A stretch of 64,000 nucleotides of DNA from UBA2396 sp038042175 (GCA_964358855.1 CAYHQQ010000001.1:124001-188000); one strand, 5' to 3'; counted from the first letter of the stretch, positions 45,247 through 54,498 are shown. A program made the numbers and translations. The notes: a model not told the origin generated them from the letters alone.

Positions 45247-45439
45247 GTTCCAGGCGGTCGAGCCAGAGCTTGTGGTCCTTGCTGTGGGCGTACCACGAGC
45301 CGGTCTTGGACTGCTTGGCGCCCACGACGATGCCTTCGATGGGCGTGGTGGCGAAGGTGGGGTCGCCGTTGCCCAGGTGGGGGACTTGCTGCGAGACGCG
45401 GACGCGCTGGCCGACTTTGAAGGGTGCTTCGAGGGACAT
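45176..45439 (-). CDS. Conserved 87-residue protein of unknown function
   Basis: The ATG at 45439 gives 87 residues. The sequence reads as a small SH3-like barrel: FKVGQRVRVSQQVPHLGNG, GIVVGAKQSKTGSWYAHSKD, then KLWLDRLELKKDDGELVVCN. I recall similar small proteins in other planctomycetes, always without assigned function. It is convergent with the NAD-kinase-like gene and overlaps its 3' end by 71 bases. Upstream is a run of three palindromic repeats. Confidence 0.75.
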   Translation of the reverse strand: MSLEAPFKVGQRVRVSQQVPHLGNGDPTFATTPIEGIVVGAKQSKTGSWYAHSKDHKLWLDRLELKKDDGELVVCNLDQYSSVEVVA

Positions 45440-45463
45440 GGGGGGATGGTAGGACTTTGATGG

Positions 45464-45555
45464 CACCGGTCTCCAGACCGGTGAGTCTTGGGCCTCCGGA
45501 AGCACCGCTCTGGAGAGCGGTGCCACCTGGGAAGCACTGCTCTGGAGAGCAGTGC
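45464..45555. repeat. Three tandem palindromic repeats
   Basis: Three perfect palindromes lie 10-18 bases apart: CACCGGTCTCCAGACCGGTG (45464-45483), GCACCGCTCTGGAGAGCGGTGC (45502-45523) and GCACTGCTCTGGAGAGCAGTGC (45534-45555). The last two share a CTCTGGAG core and both are followed by CACC. They fill the space between two minus-strand genes and resemble REP elements of a second family. Confidence 0.85.
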
Positions 45556-45567
45556 CACCAAAGGCAG

Positions 45568-47037
45568 TCAGCCGGCAATGATTTTGGCGGCGTCGTCGAG
45601 GAGGGATTGGGCCGTTGCAGCGGTGGGGGCTTCGGCGATGAGGCGCATGATGGGTTCGGTGTTGCTGGCGCGGACGTGGAGCCAGGCGCGCTGGGCGTCG
45701 AAGTCGATGCGCACGCCGTCCTGGAGGTCGACGCGCTGGGCGGCGTAGGCCTTGGCGAGTTTGTCGATCGAGGGTTTGGCGGCCTCCTTGGAGGCGAGAT
45801 CGACCTTGCGTTTGACGATCGCGTACGCGGGGAGGCCGGCGACGATCTGGCTCAGGGGGCGGCGGCCGTTCTCGAGCAGGGCGAGGACCAGGGCCATGGA
45901 GCTGAGGGAATCGCGGACGTAGGTGACGCGGGGCCAGATGGTGCCGCCGTTGCCCTCGCCTCCGACGATCGATTCGGTCATCTTCATGAGGCTGACGACG
46001 TTGGCCTCGCCCACGGGCGTGCGGGTGACGGTCGCGCCGTAGCGGGCGGCGAGGTCGTCAAGCATGCGGCTGGTGGAGAGGTTGGTGACGAGCTTCTGGC
46101 CCTTGGTCTCGTGGCCCAGGCGTTTGTGGCCTTCGAGGACGGCCATGGCGCCCAGCAGGAGCGTGTACTCCTCGCCGATGTACTGGCCGCGTTCGTCGAT
46201 GATGGCTAGGCGGTCGCCGTCGGGGTCCTGGGCGAAGCCGACGGCGGCCCCGGACTCGCGGACCGCTTCGCAGAGCAGGTCGAGGTTCTCGCGGACGGGT
46301 TCGGGGGTGTGGGGGAAGAGGCCGGTTTCCTCGCAGCCGATGTGGAGGAGTTCCTGGACGCCCAGGCGTTCGAGCCCCTCGCGGCCGACTTCGATGCCCG
46401 AGGCGTTGACCGAGTCGAGGACGACCGAGAGGCCGCGGCCGAGGGAGTCGGGGTCGTCGTGGACGCCCGAGGCGGTGAGGGCCTCGACGACGCGTTCGAT
46501 GTGGACGACGGATGCGGATTCATCGCGGGCGACGGAGCCGAGCTTAGCCCAAGTGGCGAGGCCGACCTTGCCGGCGTGGAACAGCTCGACGAGCTGTTGA
46601 GCGATTGCGGCGGGTGGGGCGCAGGCGGCTGAACCATGCAGACCGGGCGTGGTGGCGAGGAAGCATTTGAGGCCGTTCCACTGCTGGGGGTTGTGGCTGG
46701 CGGTGAGTTCCATGCCGGCGACGAGGGCGGGGGTGCCATCGCCCGCGGGTCGGCGCGACATTTCGTCGACCATGACGGCGGTGGTCGGTGTCATCGAGAT
46801 ACCCAGGTCGACGACTTCGACGCCCGCGGCCAGGAGTCCGGCAGTGGCGGCGTGATAGATGACGGCGTTGCCGACGCGGCCATCGCGGCCCAGGACCACC
46901 CGCACAGGCTGGCCCGCGGCGGCGTTGACCAACCAGCCGCCGAACACGCCGGCGAAGCGGGCGGCCACTTCGGGGGTCAAAGACGTCCCGATAACGCCAC
47001 GCAATCCACTGACTCCGATCATCAGCGCAGAACTCAT
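45568..47037 (-). CDS. Phosphohexomutase (phosphoglucosamine/phosphomannomutase family)
   Basis: This 489-residue alpha-D-phosphohexomutase interconverts sugar 1- and 6-phosphates. It begins MIGVSGLRGVIGTSLTPEVA. The phosphoserine loop TASHNPQQWNGLK lies near residue 110, the Mg-binding DPDGDRLA near 270 and the sugar-selecting GEGNGG near 360. The C-terminal phosphate-binding RASNTEPIMRLIAE lies near 460. The NGG form of the sugar loop fits glucosamine or mannose substrates better than glucose, but the exact substrate is not certain. It is about 40 residues longer than typical GlmM. Confidence 0.93.
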   Translation of the reverse strand: MSSALMIGVSGLRGVIGTSLTPEVAARFAGVFGGWLVNAAAGQPVRVVLGRDGRVGNAVIYHAATAGLLAAGVEVVDLGISMTPTTAVMVDEMSRRPAGDGTPALVAGMELTASHNPQQWNGLKCFLATTPGLHGSAACAPPAAIAQQLVELFHAGKVGLATWAKLGSVARDESASVVHIERVVEALTASGVHDDPDSLGRGLSVVLDSVNASGIEVGREGLERLGVQELLHIGCEETGLFPHTPEPVRENLDLLCEAVRESGAAVGFAQDPDGDRLAIIDERGQYIGEEYTLLLGAMAVLEGHKRLGHETKGQKLVTNLSTSRMLDDLAARYGATVTRTPVGEANVVSLMKMTESIVGGEGNGGTIWPRVTYVRDSLSSMALVLALLENGRRPLSQIVAGLPAYAIVKRKVDLASKEAAKPSIDKLAKAYAAQRVDLQDGVRIDFDAQRAWLHVRASNTEPIMRLIAEAPTAATAQSLLDDAAKIIAG

Positions 47038-47171
47038 CGACGGTCTCCCGAGTACACGATGGACAGGGTTGGCAGCGTAGGAATCGTCCCTACGTCGAAT
47101 CTTGATGTTCGGTTCGAAGTTGGTCAGGATGTGGATGGCGGGGCGACTGGCCCCTTCCGCTATAGTCGTCT

Positions 47172-47588
47172 GTGTACGAGATCATCGTGGAATCTTCGTT
47201 TTCGGCCGCTCACGCGATCATGATCGCGGGTGAGCGCGAGCCCCTGCACGGGCACAACTGGCACGTGACGGCCACGATCGCGGGGGAGAAGCTTGATCCC
47301 GACGGGCTGCTTTGCGATTTCCACACGGTGCACGGGGCACTGCAGGAGATCATCGCGCCCTTTGAGAACCGCAACCTCAACGAGGTGGAGCCGTTTGATC
47401 TGGTGAACCCGTCGGCGGAGAACGTGGCCAGGCATATCGCGGCGGAGCTTGGGGCGAGGCTGGACGAGGGGCTGGCACCTCATGCGGCGGTGGCGGCGGT
47501 GTCGGTGACGGAAGCGACGGGGTGCCGGGCGGTGTATCGGCCTGTCAATGGGCCAGAGGGTGGTTTGAAGGGTGGGCAACGTGGGTGA
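47172..47588 (+). CDS. 6-pyruvoyl-tetrahydropterin synthase family enzyme, PTPS-III-like
   Basis: A GTG start at 47172 gives 138 residues. The zinc-binding His residues are present: FSAAHAIM near residue 10 and LHGHNWHV near 26. In QueD a catalytic Cys lies four residues before HGH. Here that position is Arg, while Glu stands three residues before the first His of HGH (EPLHGHN). That E-x-x-HGH pattern is the one described for PTPS-III enzymes, which replace FolB in folate synthesis. A second conserved motif, VSVTEATG, is near residue 112. So folate synthesis is more likely than queuosine. The gene overlaps ppk1 by 17 bases. Confidence 0.88.
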   Translation: MYEIIVESSFSAAHAIMIAGEREPLHGHNWHVTATIAGEKLDPDGLLCDFHTVHGALQEIIAPFENRNLNEVEPFDLVNPSAENVARHIAAELGARLDEGLAPHAAVAAVSVTEATGCRAVYRPVNGPEGGLKGGQRG

Positions 47589-49830
47589 CAAGCACACAGG
47601 GAGCGCCAAGCACACGCCGCCGGGAGGCGGGCGTCCGGGGCTGCGCCTGCACAGAGCGCCGGCGGCACCGGCGCGCGGCGAGGCGCACGGCGGCCCAGCG
47701 GCCGGGGGCGCGATCGAGAGCGCCCGGTTTTTCAACCGGGACGTGTCGTGGCTGGAGTTCAACCGGCGGGTGATGCAGCAGGCGGCCGATCCCAGGACGC
47801 CCTTGCTTGAGCGGGTGAAGTTTCTGGCGATTTTCACGACCAACCTGGACGAATTTTTCATGAAGCGGGTCGGGGTGATCAAGCGTGCGGCCCAGTCGTC
47901 GACGGCGCCGGTGGGGCCCGACGGGATGACGCCCCGGCAGCAGATGGCGTCGATCCGCGGGCTGGTCTGCCAGCTCCAGCAGCAGCAGGTGGGGATCTTC
48001 CGAAGCGAGCTGATCCCCGCGCTGGCGGAGCAGGACATCCACGTGCTGCGGTACACGGATCTGTCGAGCAAGGACCGCGACTGGGTGAACGACTGGTACC
48101 GGGTGCATGTTTTCCCCGCGTTGACGCCGCTGGCGGTCGATTCGGGGCACCGATTCCCGTTCATCTCGAATCTGTCGGACAACCTGGGGCTGCTCGTCGA
48201 GCCGCCGCCACTGCTGCGTGGACGTCCGGGCGCGACGGCTGGGGGGGCGCAGGCGAGCCGCGAGCCGATGTTCGCGCGGGTGAAGGTGCCGCCGGCGATG
48301 AAGCGGTTTGTGGCGCTGCCGCACGAGGTGAAAAACGGGAAGCGGGTGGTGCGGTTTGTGTACCTGCACGACGTGATCCGCAACAATCTGGCGGACCTGT
48401 TTCCGGGCGTGAAGATCCGGGAGCAGTCGGTGTTCCGGGTGACGCGGTCGGCGGGGATCCAGCGCGACGAGATGGAGGGGGAGAGCCTGATCCAGTCGGT
48501 CGAAGAGGACCTCAAGCAGAGGCGGTTCGCACGGGCGGTGCGCCTTGAGATCGAGCCCGACGCGTCGCCGGAGATGGCGCACTTTCTTCTCGACAAGCTG
48601 ACGCTCGACGCGCAGGATCTGTATGAGCAACCGCCGGATGAGTACGACAGCTTGTTTGAGCTGTTTGATATTGATCGCCCGGATCTCAAGGAGCCCAGGT
48701 GGCGTCCGGTGACGCCCCACAGGCTCATCGACCCCAAGGCCAACATCTTCGCCGCGATCCGCAAGCAGGACATCCTGGTGCACCATCCGTACGAGAGCTT
48801 CGCCGACAGCGTGGAGCGGTTCATCGCGGCGGCGGCGGTCGACCCGGACGTTGTGACGATCAAGCAGACGCTGTATCGCACGAGCCCCGACTCGCCGTTC
48901 ATTCAGTCGATGATCCGGGCGGCGGAGGCGGGCAAGCAGGTGGCGTGCCTGGTCGAGCTGCGGGCGCGGTTCGACGAGGACAAGAACGTGCGGTTCGCAC
49001 GCATGCTCGAGAAGGCGGGCGTGCACGTCGCGTACGGCGTCATGGGGCTCAAGACGCACTGCAAGACCGCACTGGTGGTGCGACGCGAGCGGCACGGGCT
49101 GCGGTGCTACGCCCATATCGGCACGGGCAACTACAACCCCAAGACGGCGAGCCTGTACACGGACTTTGGTATTTTGACGTGCGACCCGGAGATCACGGCC
49201 GACGCGGTGACGCTGTTCAACTACCTGACGGGTGTGGCGGTGCCGCAGAAGTACGAGACACTGCTGGTCGCGCCGTTCAACATGCGTGAGCGGATCGGGG
49301 AGCTGATCGACCGGGAGATCGAGCACGCAAGGGCGGGCAAGCCTGCGCGCATCATCGCCAAGATCAACTCGATGGAAGATCGGGACGTGACCGAGCGTCT
49401 CTACGCGGCGAGTGCGGCGGGTGTGCAGATCGACCTCATCGTCCGTGGGTTCTGCTGCCTGAGGCCCGGCGTGCGGGGGCTGTCGGACAACATACGGGTG
49501 GTGTCGGTGATCGGGCGGTTCCTTGAGCACTCGCGCGTGTTCCATTTCGGGGGCGGACAGGAAGATCCGCTCGACGGCGAGTGGTACATCGGCTCGGCGG
49601 ACTGGATGTACCGGAACCTGTCCAACCGCGTCGAGTGTGCGGTGCCGGTGAGGGACTCGGACGCCCGAAAGCGGCTGCTGCGTCTCTTTGAGATCATGCT
49701 GGCGGACCATCGCCACGCGTGGGACCTGGACCAGATGGGCACGTACACCGCCAGGCACGCGCTGGAGGATGCGCCGGCGAGCTCGCCCGAGCGGATGGGG
49801 ACGTTCGCGACGCTGATGCGGGAAGTGTGA
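47572..49830 (+). CDS. ppk1: Polyphosphate kinase 1
   Basis: PPK1 makes and degrades inorganic polyphosphate from ATP. The 752-residue protein has a Gly/Pro-rich N-terminal extension of about 45 residues, then RDVSWLEFNRRVMQQA near 57. FLAIFTTNLDEFFMKRVG lies near 85, and the autophosphorylated His is in HIGTGNYNPKTA near 514. C-terminal motifs include CCLRPGVRGLSDNIRV and SADWMYRNLSNRVE. The start is a GTG at 47572 that overlaps the pterin gene. A second GTG nine bases on is possible. The residues needed for catalysis appear intact. Confidence 0.95.
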   Translation: MGNVGDKHTGSAKHTPPGGGRPGLRLHRAPAAPARGEAHGGPAAGGAIESARFFNRDVSWLEFNRRVMQQAADPRTPLLERVKFLAIFTTNLDEFFMKRVGVIKRAAQSSTAPVGPDGMTPRQQMASIRGLVCQLQQQQVGIFRSELIPALAEQDIHVLRYTDLSSKDRDWVNDWYRVHVFPALTPLAVDSGHRFPFISNLSDNLGLLVEPPPLLRGRPGATAGGAQASREPMFARVKVPPAMKRFVALPHEVKNGKRVVRFVYLHDVIRNNLADLFPGVKIREQSVFRVTRSAGIQRDEMEGESLIQSVEEDLKQRRFARAVRLEIEPDASPEMAHFLLDKLTLDAQDLYEQPPDEYDSLFELFDIDRPDLKEPRWRPVTPHRLIDPKANIFAAIRKQDILVHHPYESFADSVERFIAAAAVDPDVVTIKQTLYRTSPDSPFIQSMIRAAEAGKQVACLVELRARFDEDKNVRFARMLEKAGVHVAYGVMGLKTHCKTALVVRRERHGLRCYAHIGTGNYNPKTASLYTDFGILTCDPEITADAVTLFNYLTGVAVPQKYETLLVAPFNMRERIGELIDREIEHARAGKPARIIAKINSMEDRDVTERLYAASAAGVQIDLIVRGFCCLRPGVRGLSDNIRVVSVIGRFLEHSRVFHFGGGQEDPLDGEWYIGSADWMYRNLSNRVECAVPVRDSDARKRLLRLFEIMLADHRHAWDLDQMGTYTARHALEDAPASSPERMGTFATLMREV

Positions 49831-49913
49831 ACCCAGTGCTCAGTTCAATCGCTGCAAGGCTGTCGCCGGGTTGAATGGCGCGTTGCGGGCCCGGAGCGGG
49901 TATATTTCGGTCC

Positions 49914-50729
49914 ATGATGCAGATGCTCGCCGACGCCGCGCCCTCGCTTCTTTCGTTTGACGCCATCATGGCGTTGCTCACGCTCACGCTGCTTGAGATC
50001 GTGCTGGGCATCGACAACATCGTTTTCATCGCGATCCTGTGCGGGCGGCTTCCCGAGCACCAACGCGAGAAGGCCCGGAAGGTGGGCCTGGCGCTCGCGC
50101 TTGTCACGCGGATCGCGCTCTTGGCGACCATCAGCCTGATTCTCTCGCTGGCCACCACGCCGCTGTTCACCGTGCCGTTCTTGACCGAGCCCGCGACGCA
50201 CGCCGCGACGGAGCTCGCGGCGGGCACGGTCGTGGAACGCGCGCCCTTGACGGTCTCGGGCAAGGACCTGATCCTCATCATCGGCGGGCTGTTCCTGCTC
50301 TGGAAGGCGGTGCACGAGCTGCACGCGAAGATGGAAGGCGGCGAGGAGGCCGGCAAGGGCGGCAAGCACGCGAAGTTCGGGGCGATCATCGTGCAGATTC
50401 TCCTGATCGATCTGGTCTTCTCGATCGACAGCGTGGTGACGGCGGTGGGTATGGCCCGGGAGCTTTGGATCATGGTGACGGCGGTGGTGATCTCGGTGAT
50501 GATCATGATGGTCTTCTCGGGGTACATCGCCCGGTTCATCGACAAGCACCCGACGCTCAAGGTGCTCGCCCTCTCGTTTCTCATGCTCATCGGCTTTGTG
50601 CTCATCGCCGACGGGCTTGGGCAGCACATCCCCAAGGGGTACGTCTACTTCGCGATGGCGTTCAGCCTGATGACCGAGGTGATCAATATCAGGATGCGCG
50701 TGAAGTCGAGCCTTGCCAAACCCCTCTGA
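49914..50729 (+). CDS. TerC-family integral membrane protein
   Basis: TerC proteins are membrane proteins linked to metal homeostasis (manganese export, tellurite phenotypes) and to loading metals on secreted enzymes. The 271-residue protein has about seven hydrophobic helices. The conserved acidic sites are in EIVLGIDNIVFIA near residue 28 and LIDLVFSIDSVVTAVG near 167, both in membrane segments. A Lys/Gly/His-rich loop (KMEGGEEAGKGGKHAKFG) lies between. The ATG at 49914 was preferred to an upstream start at 49875, which would add a poorly hydrophobic extension. Confidence 0.93.
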   Translation: MMQMLADAAPSLLSFDAIMALLTLTLLEIVLGIDNIVFIAILCGRLPEHQREKARKVGLALALVTRIALLATISLILSLATTPLFTVPFLTEPATHAATELAAGTVVERAPLTVSGKDLILIIGGLFLLWKAVHELHAKMEGGEEAGKGGKHAKFGAIIVQILLIDLVFSIDSVVTAVGMARELWIMVTAVVISVMIMMVFSGYIARFIDKHPTLKVLALSFLMLIGFVLIADGLGQHIPKGYVYFAMAFSLMTEVINIRMRVKSSLAKPL

Positions 50730-50791
50730 TTGGGCCTGAGCGATGCGGCCCGAGTGGGGCGGTCCGAATGGGGCGGGGCTATCCTTCGCCC

Positions 50792-51760
50792 ATGCTGACA
50801 CACGCCGCAATCATTGCTCTTTCGCTGATGGTCCAACCCGCCGAGAAACCCACGGCACAGCCCAAGCCCGAGAGCGCCGCGCCCGCCGCCGCGCCGGGGA
50901 CCGAGTTCCTGGAATCGCCCGAGCTCACGACGCTGGCGACGGGGCTCAAGTTCGCCGAGGGCCCGCAGTGGCGGAGCGACGGCAAGCTTGTCTTCTGCGA
51001 CATGCAGGGCGACACCATCTACGCGATCAACCCGGCGGACGACAAGAAGGCTCGCACGCCCGCCGACGGGCTTGAGATCGTTCGCAAGGGCTCCGAGCGG
51101 GCGATCGGGACGGCGTTCGATGCCAAGGGGCTGATGGTCAACTGCCACTTCAGCGGACAGGTGACCCGGACCGACGCCGAGGGCAAGGTGACGGTGCTCG
51201 CCAAGGAGATCGATGGCAAGCAGCTCAACATGCCCAACGACCTCACGGTGCGGTCCGACGGCACGATCTACTTCGGCGATTTCGGCAAGGGGCGCGACGA
51301 GAAGCATATCGCCACCTTCGGCCTCTACCGCATCGACCCCATGGGCAAGGTGACGCTCGAGTCCAAGGACGTCACCGCGCCCAACGGCGTGGCCCTCTCG
51401 CCCGACGAGAAGAGGCTTTACGTGGGCCTCTACTCCAAGGCGCAGCTCATGGTCTTCGACGTGGCGAGCGACGGGTCGCTCTCGGGCGGCAAGATCTTCG
51501 CCGAGCTCAACGACAAGGAGCCCAAGGGACGCAGCGCGCCCGACGGCGTGCGGACCGACATGGCCGGCAACGTCTGGACGACCGGCGCGGGCGGGATCTG
51601 GGTGTACGACGCGGCGGGCAAGCGGCTGGGCACGATCGCCGCTCCCGGGGCGTCGAACTTCTGCTTCGGCGGGGCGGATTTCAAGACGCTGTTCATCACC
51701 GCGGGCGACAAGGTGATGTCGGCCAAGCTCAAGACACCGGCGCTGGCGGGCAAGAAGTGA
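50792..51760 (+). CDS. SMP-30/gluconolactonase family secreted protein
   Basis: This 322-residue protein has a signal peptide (LTHAAIIALSLMVQ) and a Pro/Ala-rich linker, then a six-bladed beta-propeller. Features are FAEGPQWRSDGKLVFCDMQG near residue 53, NMPNDLTVRSDGTIYFGDFG near 145, APNGVALSPDEKRLYV near 192 and SAPDGVRTDMAGNVWTTG near 247. The Asn and Asp of these segments are the usual metal-binding residues. Family members hydrolyse sugar lactones. The substrate here is unknown. It is probably periplasmic. Confidence 0.9.
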   Translation: MLTHAAIIALSLMVQPAEKPTAQPKPESAAPAAAPGTEFLESPELTTLATGLKFAEGPQWRSDGKLVFCDMQGDTIYAINPADDKKARTPADGLEIVRKGSERAIGTAFDAKGLMVNCHFSGQVTRTDAEGKVTVLAKEIDGKQLNMPNDLTVRSDGTIYFGDFGKGRDEKHIATFGLYRIDPMGKVTLESKDVTAPNGVALSPDEKRLYVGLYSKAQLMVFDVASDGSLSGGKIFAELNDKEPKGRSAPDGVRTDMAGNVWTTGAGGIWVYDAAGKRLGTIAAPGASNFCFGGADFKTLFITAGDKVMSAKLKTPALAGKK

Positions 51761-51788
51761 GAGCCCGGCAGAGCCTGGCGAGGGGCGT

Positions 51789-52412
51789 GTGCTGATGGGC
51801 CGTCCGTCCAAAGCCTCGACGCCGACCTGGGCGTCGCGTGCCCGGTTCCTGCGCGAGTTCATCGCCAGGCCGACGATGATCGGGGCGATCAGCCCGAGCT
51901 CGCGCCGCCTCGCGGAAGAGATGCTCAGAACGGTGCCGCTTGATGGGCCCGTCGCGATCGCCGAGTACGGCCCTGGGACGGGCGTGTTCACCTCGCTCGT
52001 GCTCGAACGCCTGGGCGGCGGGGCGAAGTTCTTCGCGATCGAGCGCAACGAGGTGCTCGTCGAGGAGCTTCGACGGAGGTTCCCTGGGCTTGGGCTCCAT
52101 GCGGGCAGTGCGGCCGACATCGAACGGTTCTGCGCCATCGAGGGCGTGTCGAAACTGGACGCCGTGATCAGCGGCCTGCCCTGGGCGAGTTTTCCCGAAT
52201 CGCTCCAGACATCGATCCTCGAGCCCACCGTGCGGGCGCTCAAGCCGGGGGGGCAGTTCGTGACCTTCGCATACCAAGTGGGCCGTTACATGCCCGCGGG
52301 GCGCCGGTTCGCGAAATTGCTGCCGAGGTATTTCGCCACCACGACGCTGAGCCGCATTGTGTGGCGGAACATGCCACCGGCGTATGTCATTCGATGCACG
52401 ACGCCCGGTTGA
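51789..52412 (+). CDS. Class I SAM-dependent methyltransferase, phospholipid N-methyltransferase-like
   Basis: The GTG at 51789 gives 207 residues. An ATG two codons on is an alternative. The layout matches the PmtA-like group: FLREFIARPTMIGAISPSSRRLAEEM near residue 20, then the SAM-binding AEYGPGTGVFTSLVLERL near 59, FFAIERNEVLVEELRRRFP near 80 and AVISGLPWASFPE near 122. The GAISPSSRRLA segment before the SAM motif is typical of enzymes that methylate phosphatidylethanolamine, and also of some rRNA-dimethylase-like relatives. Confidence 0.85.
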   Translation: MLMGRPSKASTPTWASRARFLREFIARPTMIGAISPSSRRLAEEMLRTVPLDGPVAIAEYGPGTGVFTSLVLERLGGGAKFFAIERNEVLVEELRRRFPGLGLHAGSAADIERFCAIEGVSKLDAVISGLPWASFPESLQTSILEPTVRALKPGGQFVTFAYQVGRYMPAGRRFAKLLPRYFATTTLSRIVWRNMPPAYVIRCTTPG

Positions 52413-52426
52413 GGTCGCCGTTGAGA

Positions 52427-52915
52427 TCACCAGGTGGCCTTGCGCCTCGCGTGCTCCTGATAGTCCCGCCAGAAGCGAACGCCCAGCACACCGACGACCA
52501 CGAGAAGGACGAGGAACGGCGCACAAAGCCATAGCTTGGCGTTCCCCTTGACGCGTGAGAACTGGGGCGAGCCGGCGAGGTAGTCGATGTCGACGGTGCC
52601 AGTCTGGGAGAAGCTCTGGCCGCTTGGGATCGAGTCAGTCTCCGACCGAAGCGACGACGTGGGCACGATGCGTCCGAACTGGTCTTCGACGAGGATTCTG
52701 GTCATCGCCTCGTCGTTGAACTCGTACCGGATCTCGCCCATCGACGACTGCACGCTGACGATTTTGGCCTGGGCGTGCTTGGCGGCCACGAGATATCTGA
52801 GCTCGGTGAAGCAGGCGTAGGCGGAGATCAGAAGAAGCGCGACCGCGCCCATGATCAGCCGGATCTTGATCTGCGTGCCCCACGGGGCCTCTCTTTCCCA
52901 CGGGAGTGATCGCAT
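52427..52915 (-). CDS. DUF3592-like membrane protein
   Basis: The ATG at 52915 gives 162 residues. One membrane helix lies near residues 19-38 (IRLIMGAVALLLISAYACF) and a second near 130-150 (LWLCAPFLVLLVVVGVLGV). Between them is an extracytoplasmic beta-rich domain with AKIVSVQSSMGEIRYEFND and IDYLAGSPQFSRVKG. This two-helix layout with an in-between domain converting formats like a DUF3592 protein is recognised by eye. Function is unknown. It is convergent with the methyltransferase gene and divergent from rsmH. Confidence 0.75.
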   Translation of the reverse strand: MRSLPWEREAPWGTQIKIRLIMGAVALLLISAYACFTELRYLVAAKHAQAKIVSVQSSMGEIRYEFNDEAMTRILVEDQFGRIVPTSSLRSETDSIPSGQSFSQTGTVDIDYLAGSPQFSRVKGNAKLWLCAPFLVLLVVVGVLGVRFWRDYQEHARRKATW

Positions 52916-52975
52916 GGCAGATTCTACCGGGCAGTCAGAGGCGATGGAGGGACACGATCGTACGATCCACATGCC

Positions 52976-53902
52976 GTGAAGAAGTCCAAGGCTCCGCACA
53001 TCCCGGTGCTGTTCGATGAGGTTCTCGACGTGCTTTCGCCGCGTCCGGGGCAGGTGGTCGTCGATTGCACGCTGGGGCTCGGCGGACACTCGGCGGCCAT
53101 TCTTGAGCGCATCCAGCCGGGCGGGCGGCTGATCGCGATCGACTTTGATCCCGCCAATATCGCCGCGGCACGCGTGAATCTGCAGCGCGTGAGGGTGACC
53201 GAGGGCGGTCGGTTCGATCTCTTCCACACCAACTTCGCTGGGCTCGACCGCATTCTGGGCGAGGCGGGTGTCGAGAATCTGCAAGTCGACGCGGTGCTCG
53301 CAGACATCGGCGTCGCGAGCACGCAGATCGACGACCCCGCGCGGGGGTTTTCGTATCGCAAACCCGGGCCCCTGGACATGCGGATGGACCCCACGCGAGG
53401 GCAGCCCGCCTCGGTGCTCGTGAACCGGATGAGCGTGGAGGAGCTCGAGTCGGCGATCTACGAGTACGGCGACGAGACCGACGCGGGGCCGATCTCGCGG
53501 CTGATTGTCAAACGCCGGGCCGAGGCCCCGATCGTCACGACCGAGGCGCTCATGGCGATCGTCTGCGAGGCCCGCGACTTCACGATCGAGCGCGGGGCCG
53601 GCGCCAAGCTGCACCCCGCGGCCCGCACGTTCCAGGCGCTGCGGATCCTGGTCAACCGCGAGATGGCCAACCTCGATCGACTGCTGACGATCCTGCCCAG
53701 CGTGCTCAAGCCTGGCGGCGTCGGAGCGATCATCAGCTTCCACAGCGGTGAGGACCGGCGGGTGAAGAACTCTTTCCGCACGGGTCTGCGCGAGGGGATC
53801 TACTCGGCCGAGAACCGCGACCCGATCATCGCAACCGAGGCGGAGCAGAAGGCCAACCCCCGGTCAAAGTCGGCGAAGCTGAGGTGGGCGAGGAAGGCGT
53901 GA
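52976..53902 (+). CDS. rsmH: 16S rRNA (cytosine1402-N4)-methyltransferase RsmH
   Basis: RsmH methylates C1402 in the decoding centre of 16S rRNA. A GTG start at 52976 gives 308 residues, the normal size. Motifs are HIPVLFDEVLDVL near residue 8, VVVDCTLGLGGHSAAIL near 27 and ADIGVASTQIDDPARGFSYR near 109. PLDMRMDP near 131, HPAARTFQALRILVN near 213 and SFHSGEDRRVKNSF near 254 follow. In many bacteria this gene sits in the dcw cell-wall cluster. Here it stands alone between a membrane protein and a lipoprotein gene. Confidence 0.96.
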   Translation: MKKSKAPHIPVLFDEVLDVLSPRPGQVVVDCTLGLGGHSAAILERIQPGGRLIAIDFDPANIAAARVNLQRVRVTEGGRFDLFHTNFAGLDRILGEAGVENLQVDAVLADIGVASTQIDDPARGFSYRKPGPLDMRMDPTRGQPASVLVNRMSVEELESAIYEYGDETDAGPISRLIVKRRAEAPIVTTEALMAIVCEARDFTIERGAGAKLHPAARTFQALRILVNREMANLDRLLTILPSVLKPGGVGAIISFHSGEDRRVKNSFRTGLREGIYSAENRDPIIATEAEQKANPRSKSAKLRWARKA

Positions 53903-54046
53903 GAGGGTGAGGGCGTGAAGGGGTGAGGGGGTGGGAGGCTTGTCGCGGCGTTTCCAATCGGCGTTGTGCAACCCATTCTCCGAGCGCTTGTACAAAGCGT
54001 GCTCTCGAGCGCGTGCCCGGGGAAACACCACCGTGGAGTCTGACCG

Positions 54047-54457
54047 ATGACCAAAGCTCTCCTTGTCGGCGCTGTCTTGGTGAGTTCCGTCCTTTCGATG
54101 TCGGGGTGCATTTTCGTGGTCGTCGACGCAAAGGACGGCGATAGTTCGTACTCGTCAAAGTCGCACACCAGAACGATCGGGATCGAGATGTCCGACGTCT
54201 CTGAGGCAACTGCCACACAAGCGGGTGTGGACCGGGGTCGCTGCTCGATCGTGACGCGTGTGGTCCCCGATTCTCCCGCCATGGCGGCGGGCGTGCATCA
54301 GTGGGACATCATCACGCATGTCGACGGGAAGGACTGGGCCAAACCCAGCGCGGTGCGCGAGGCGGTGCGGTCCAAGCACGACGGGGAGTCGGTGGTGCTC
54401 AAGGTCGCCAGGGCCGGCGCCCACCTCGACATCACGATCGCGGTACCCAAGAGCTGA
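54047..54457 (+). CDS. Small PDZ-domain lipoprotein
   Basis: This 136-residue protein has a lipoprotein signal (LLVGAVLVSSVLSMSGC, lipid on Cys21). Residues about 50-136 look like a PDZ domain: SIVTRVVPDSPAMAAGVHQWD and IITHVDGKDWAKPSAVREAV, then GESVVLKVARAGAHLDITIAV. PDZ domains of this type bind C-terminal peptides and are usually fused to proteases. Here there is no protease, so it may be a stand-alone adaptor on the membrane. It lies just before one of two inverted repeats. Confidence 0.85.
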   Translation: MTKALLVGAVLVSSVLSMSGCIFVVVDAKDGDSSYSSKSHTRTIGIEMSDVSEATATQAGVDRGRCSIVTRVVPDSPAMAAGVHQWDIITHVDGKDWAKPSAVREAVRSKHDGESVVLKVARAGAHLDITIAVPKS

Positions 54458-54498
54458 GGAACGGACGCGAGCGCTCGTGCCGGAACGCCATTCGCGAA

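Noticed and set aside
52427..53743. Long minus-strand frame running from the DUF3592-like gene through rsmH
   Set aside because: The upstream two-thirds are the shadow of rsmH. The real start is the ATG at 52915, followed by a membrane helix.
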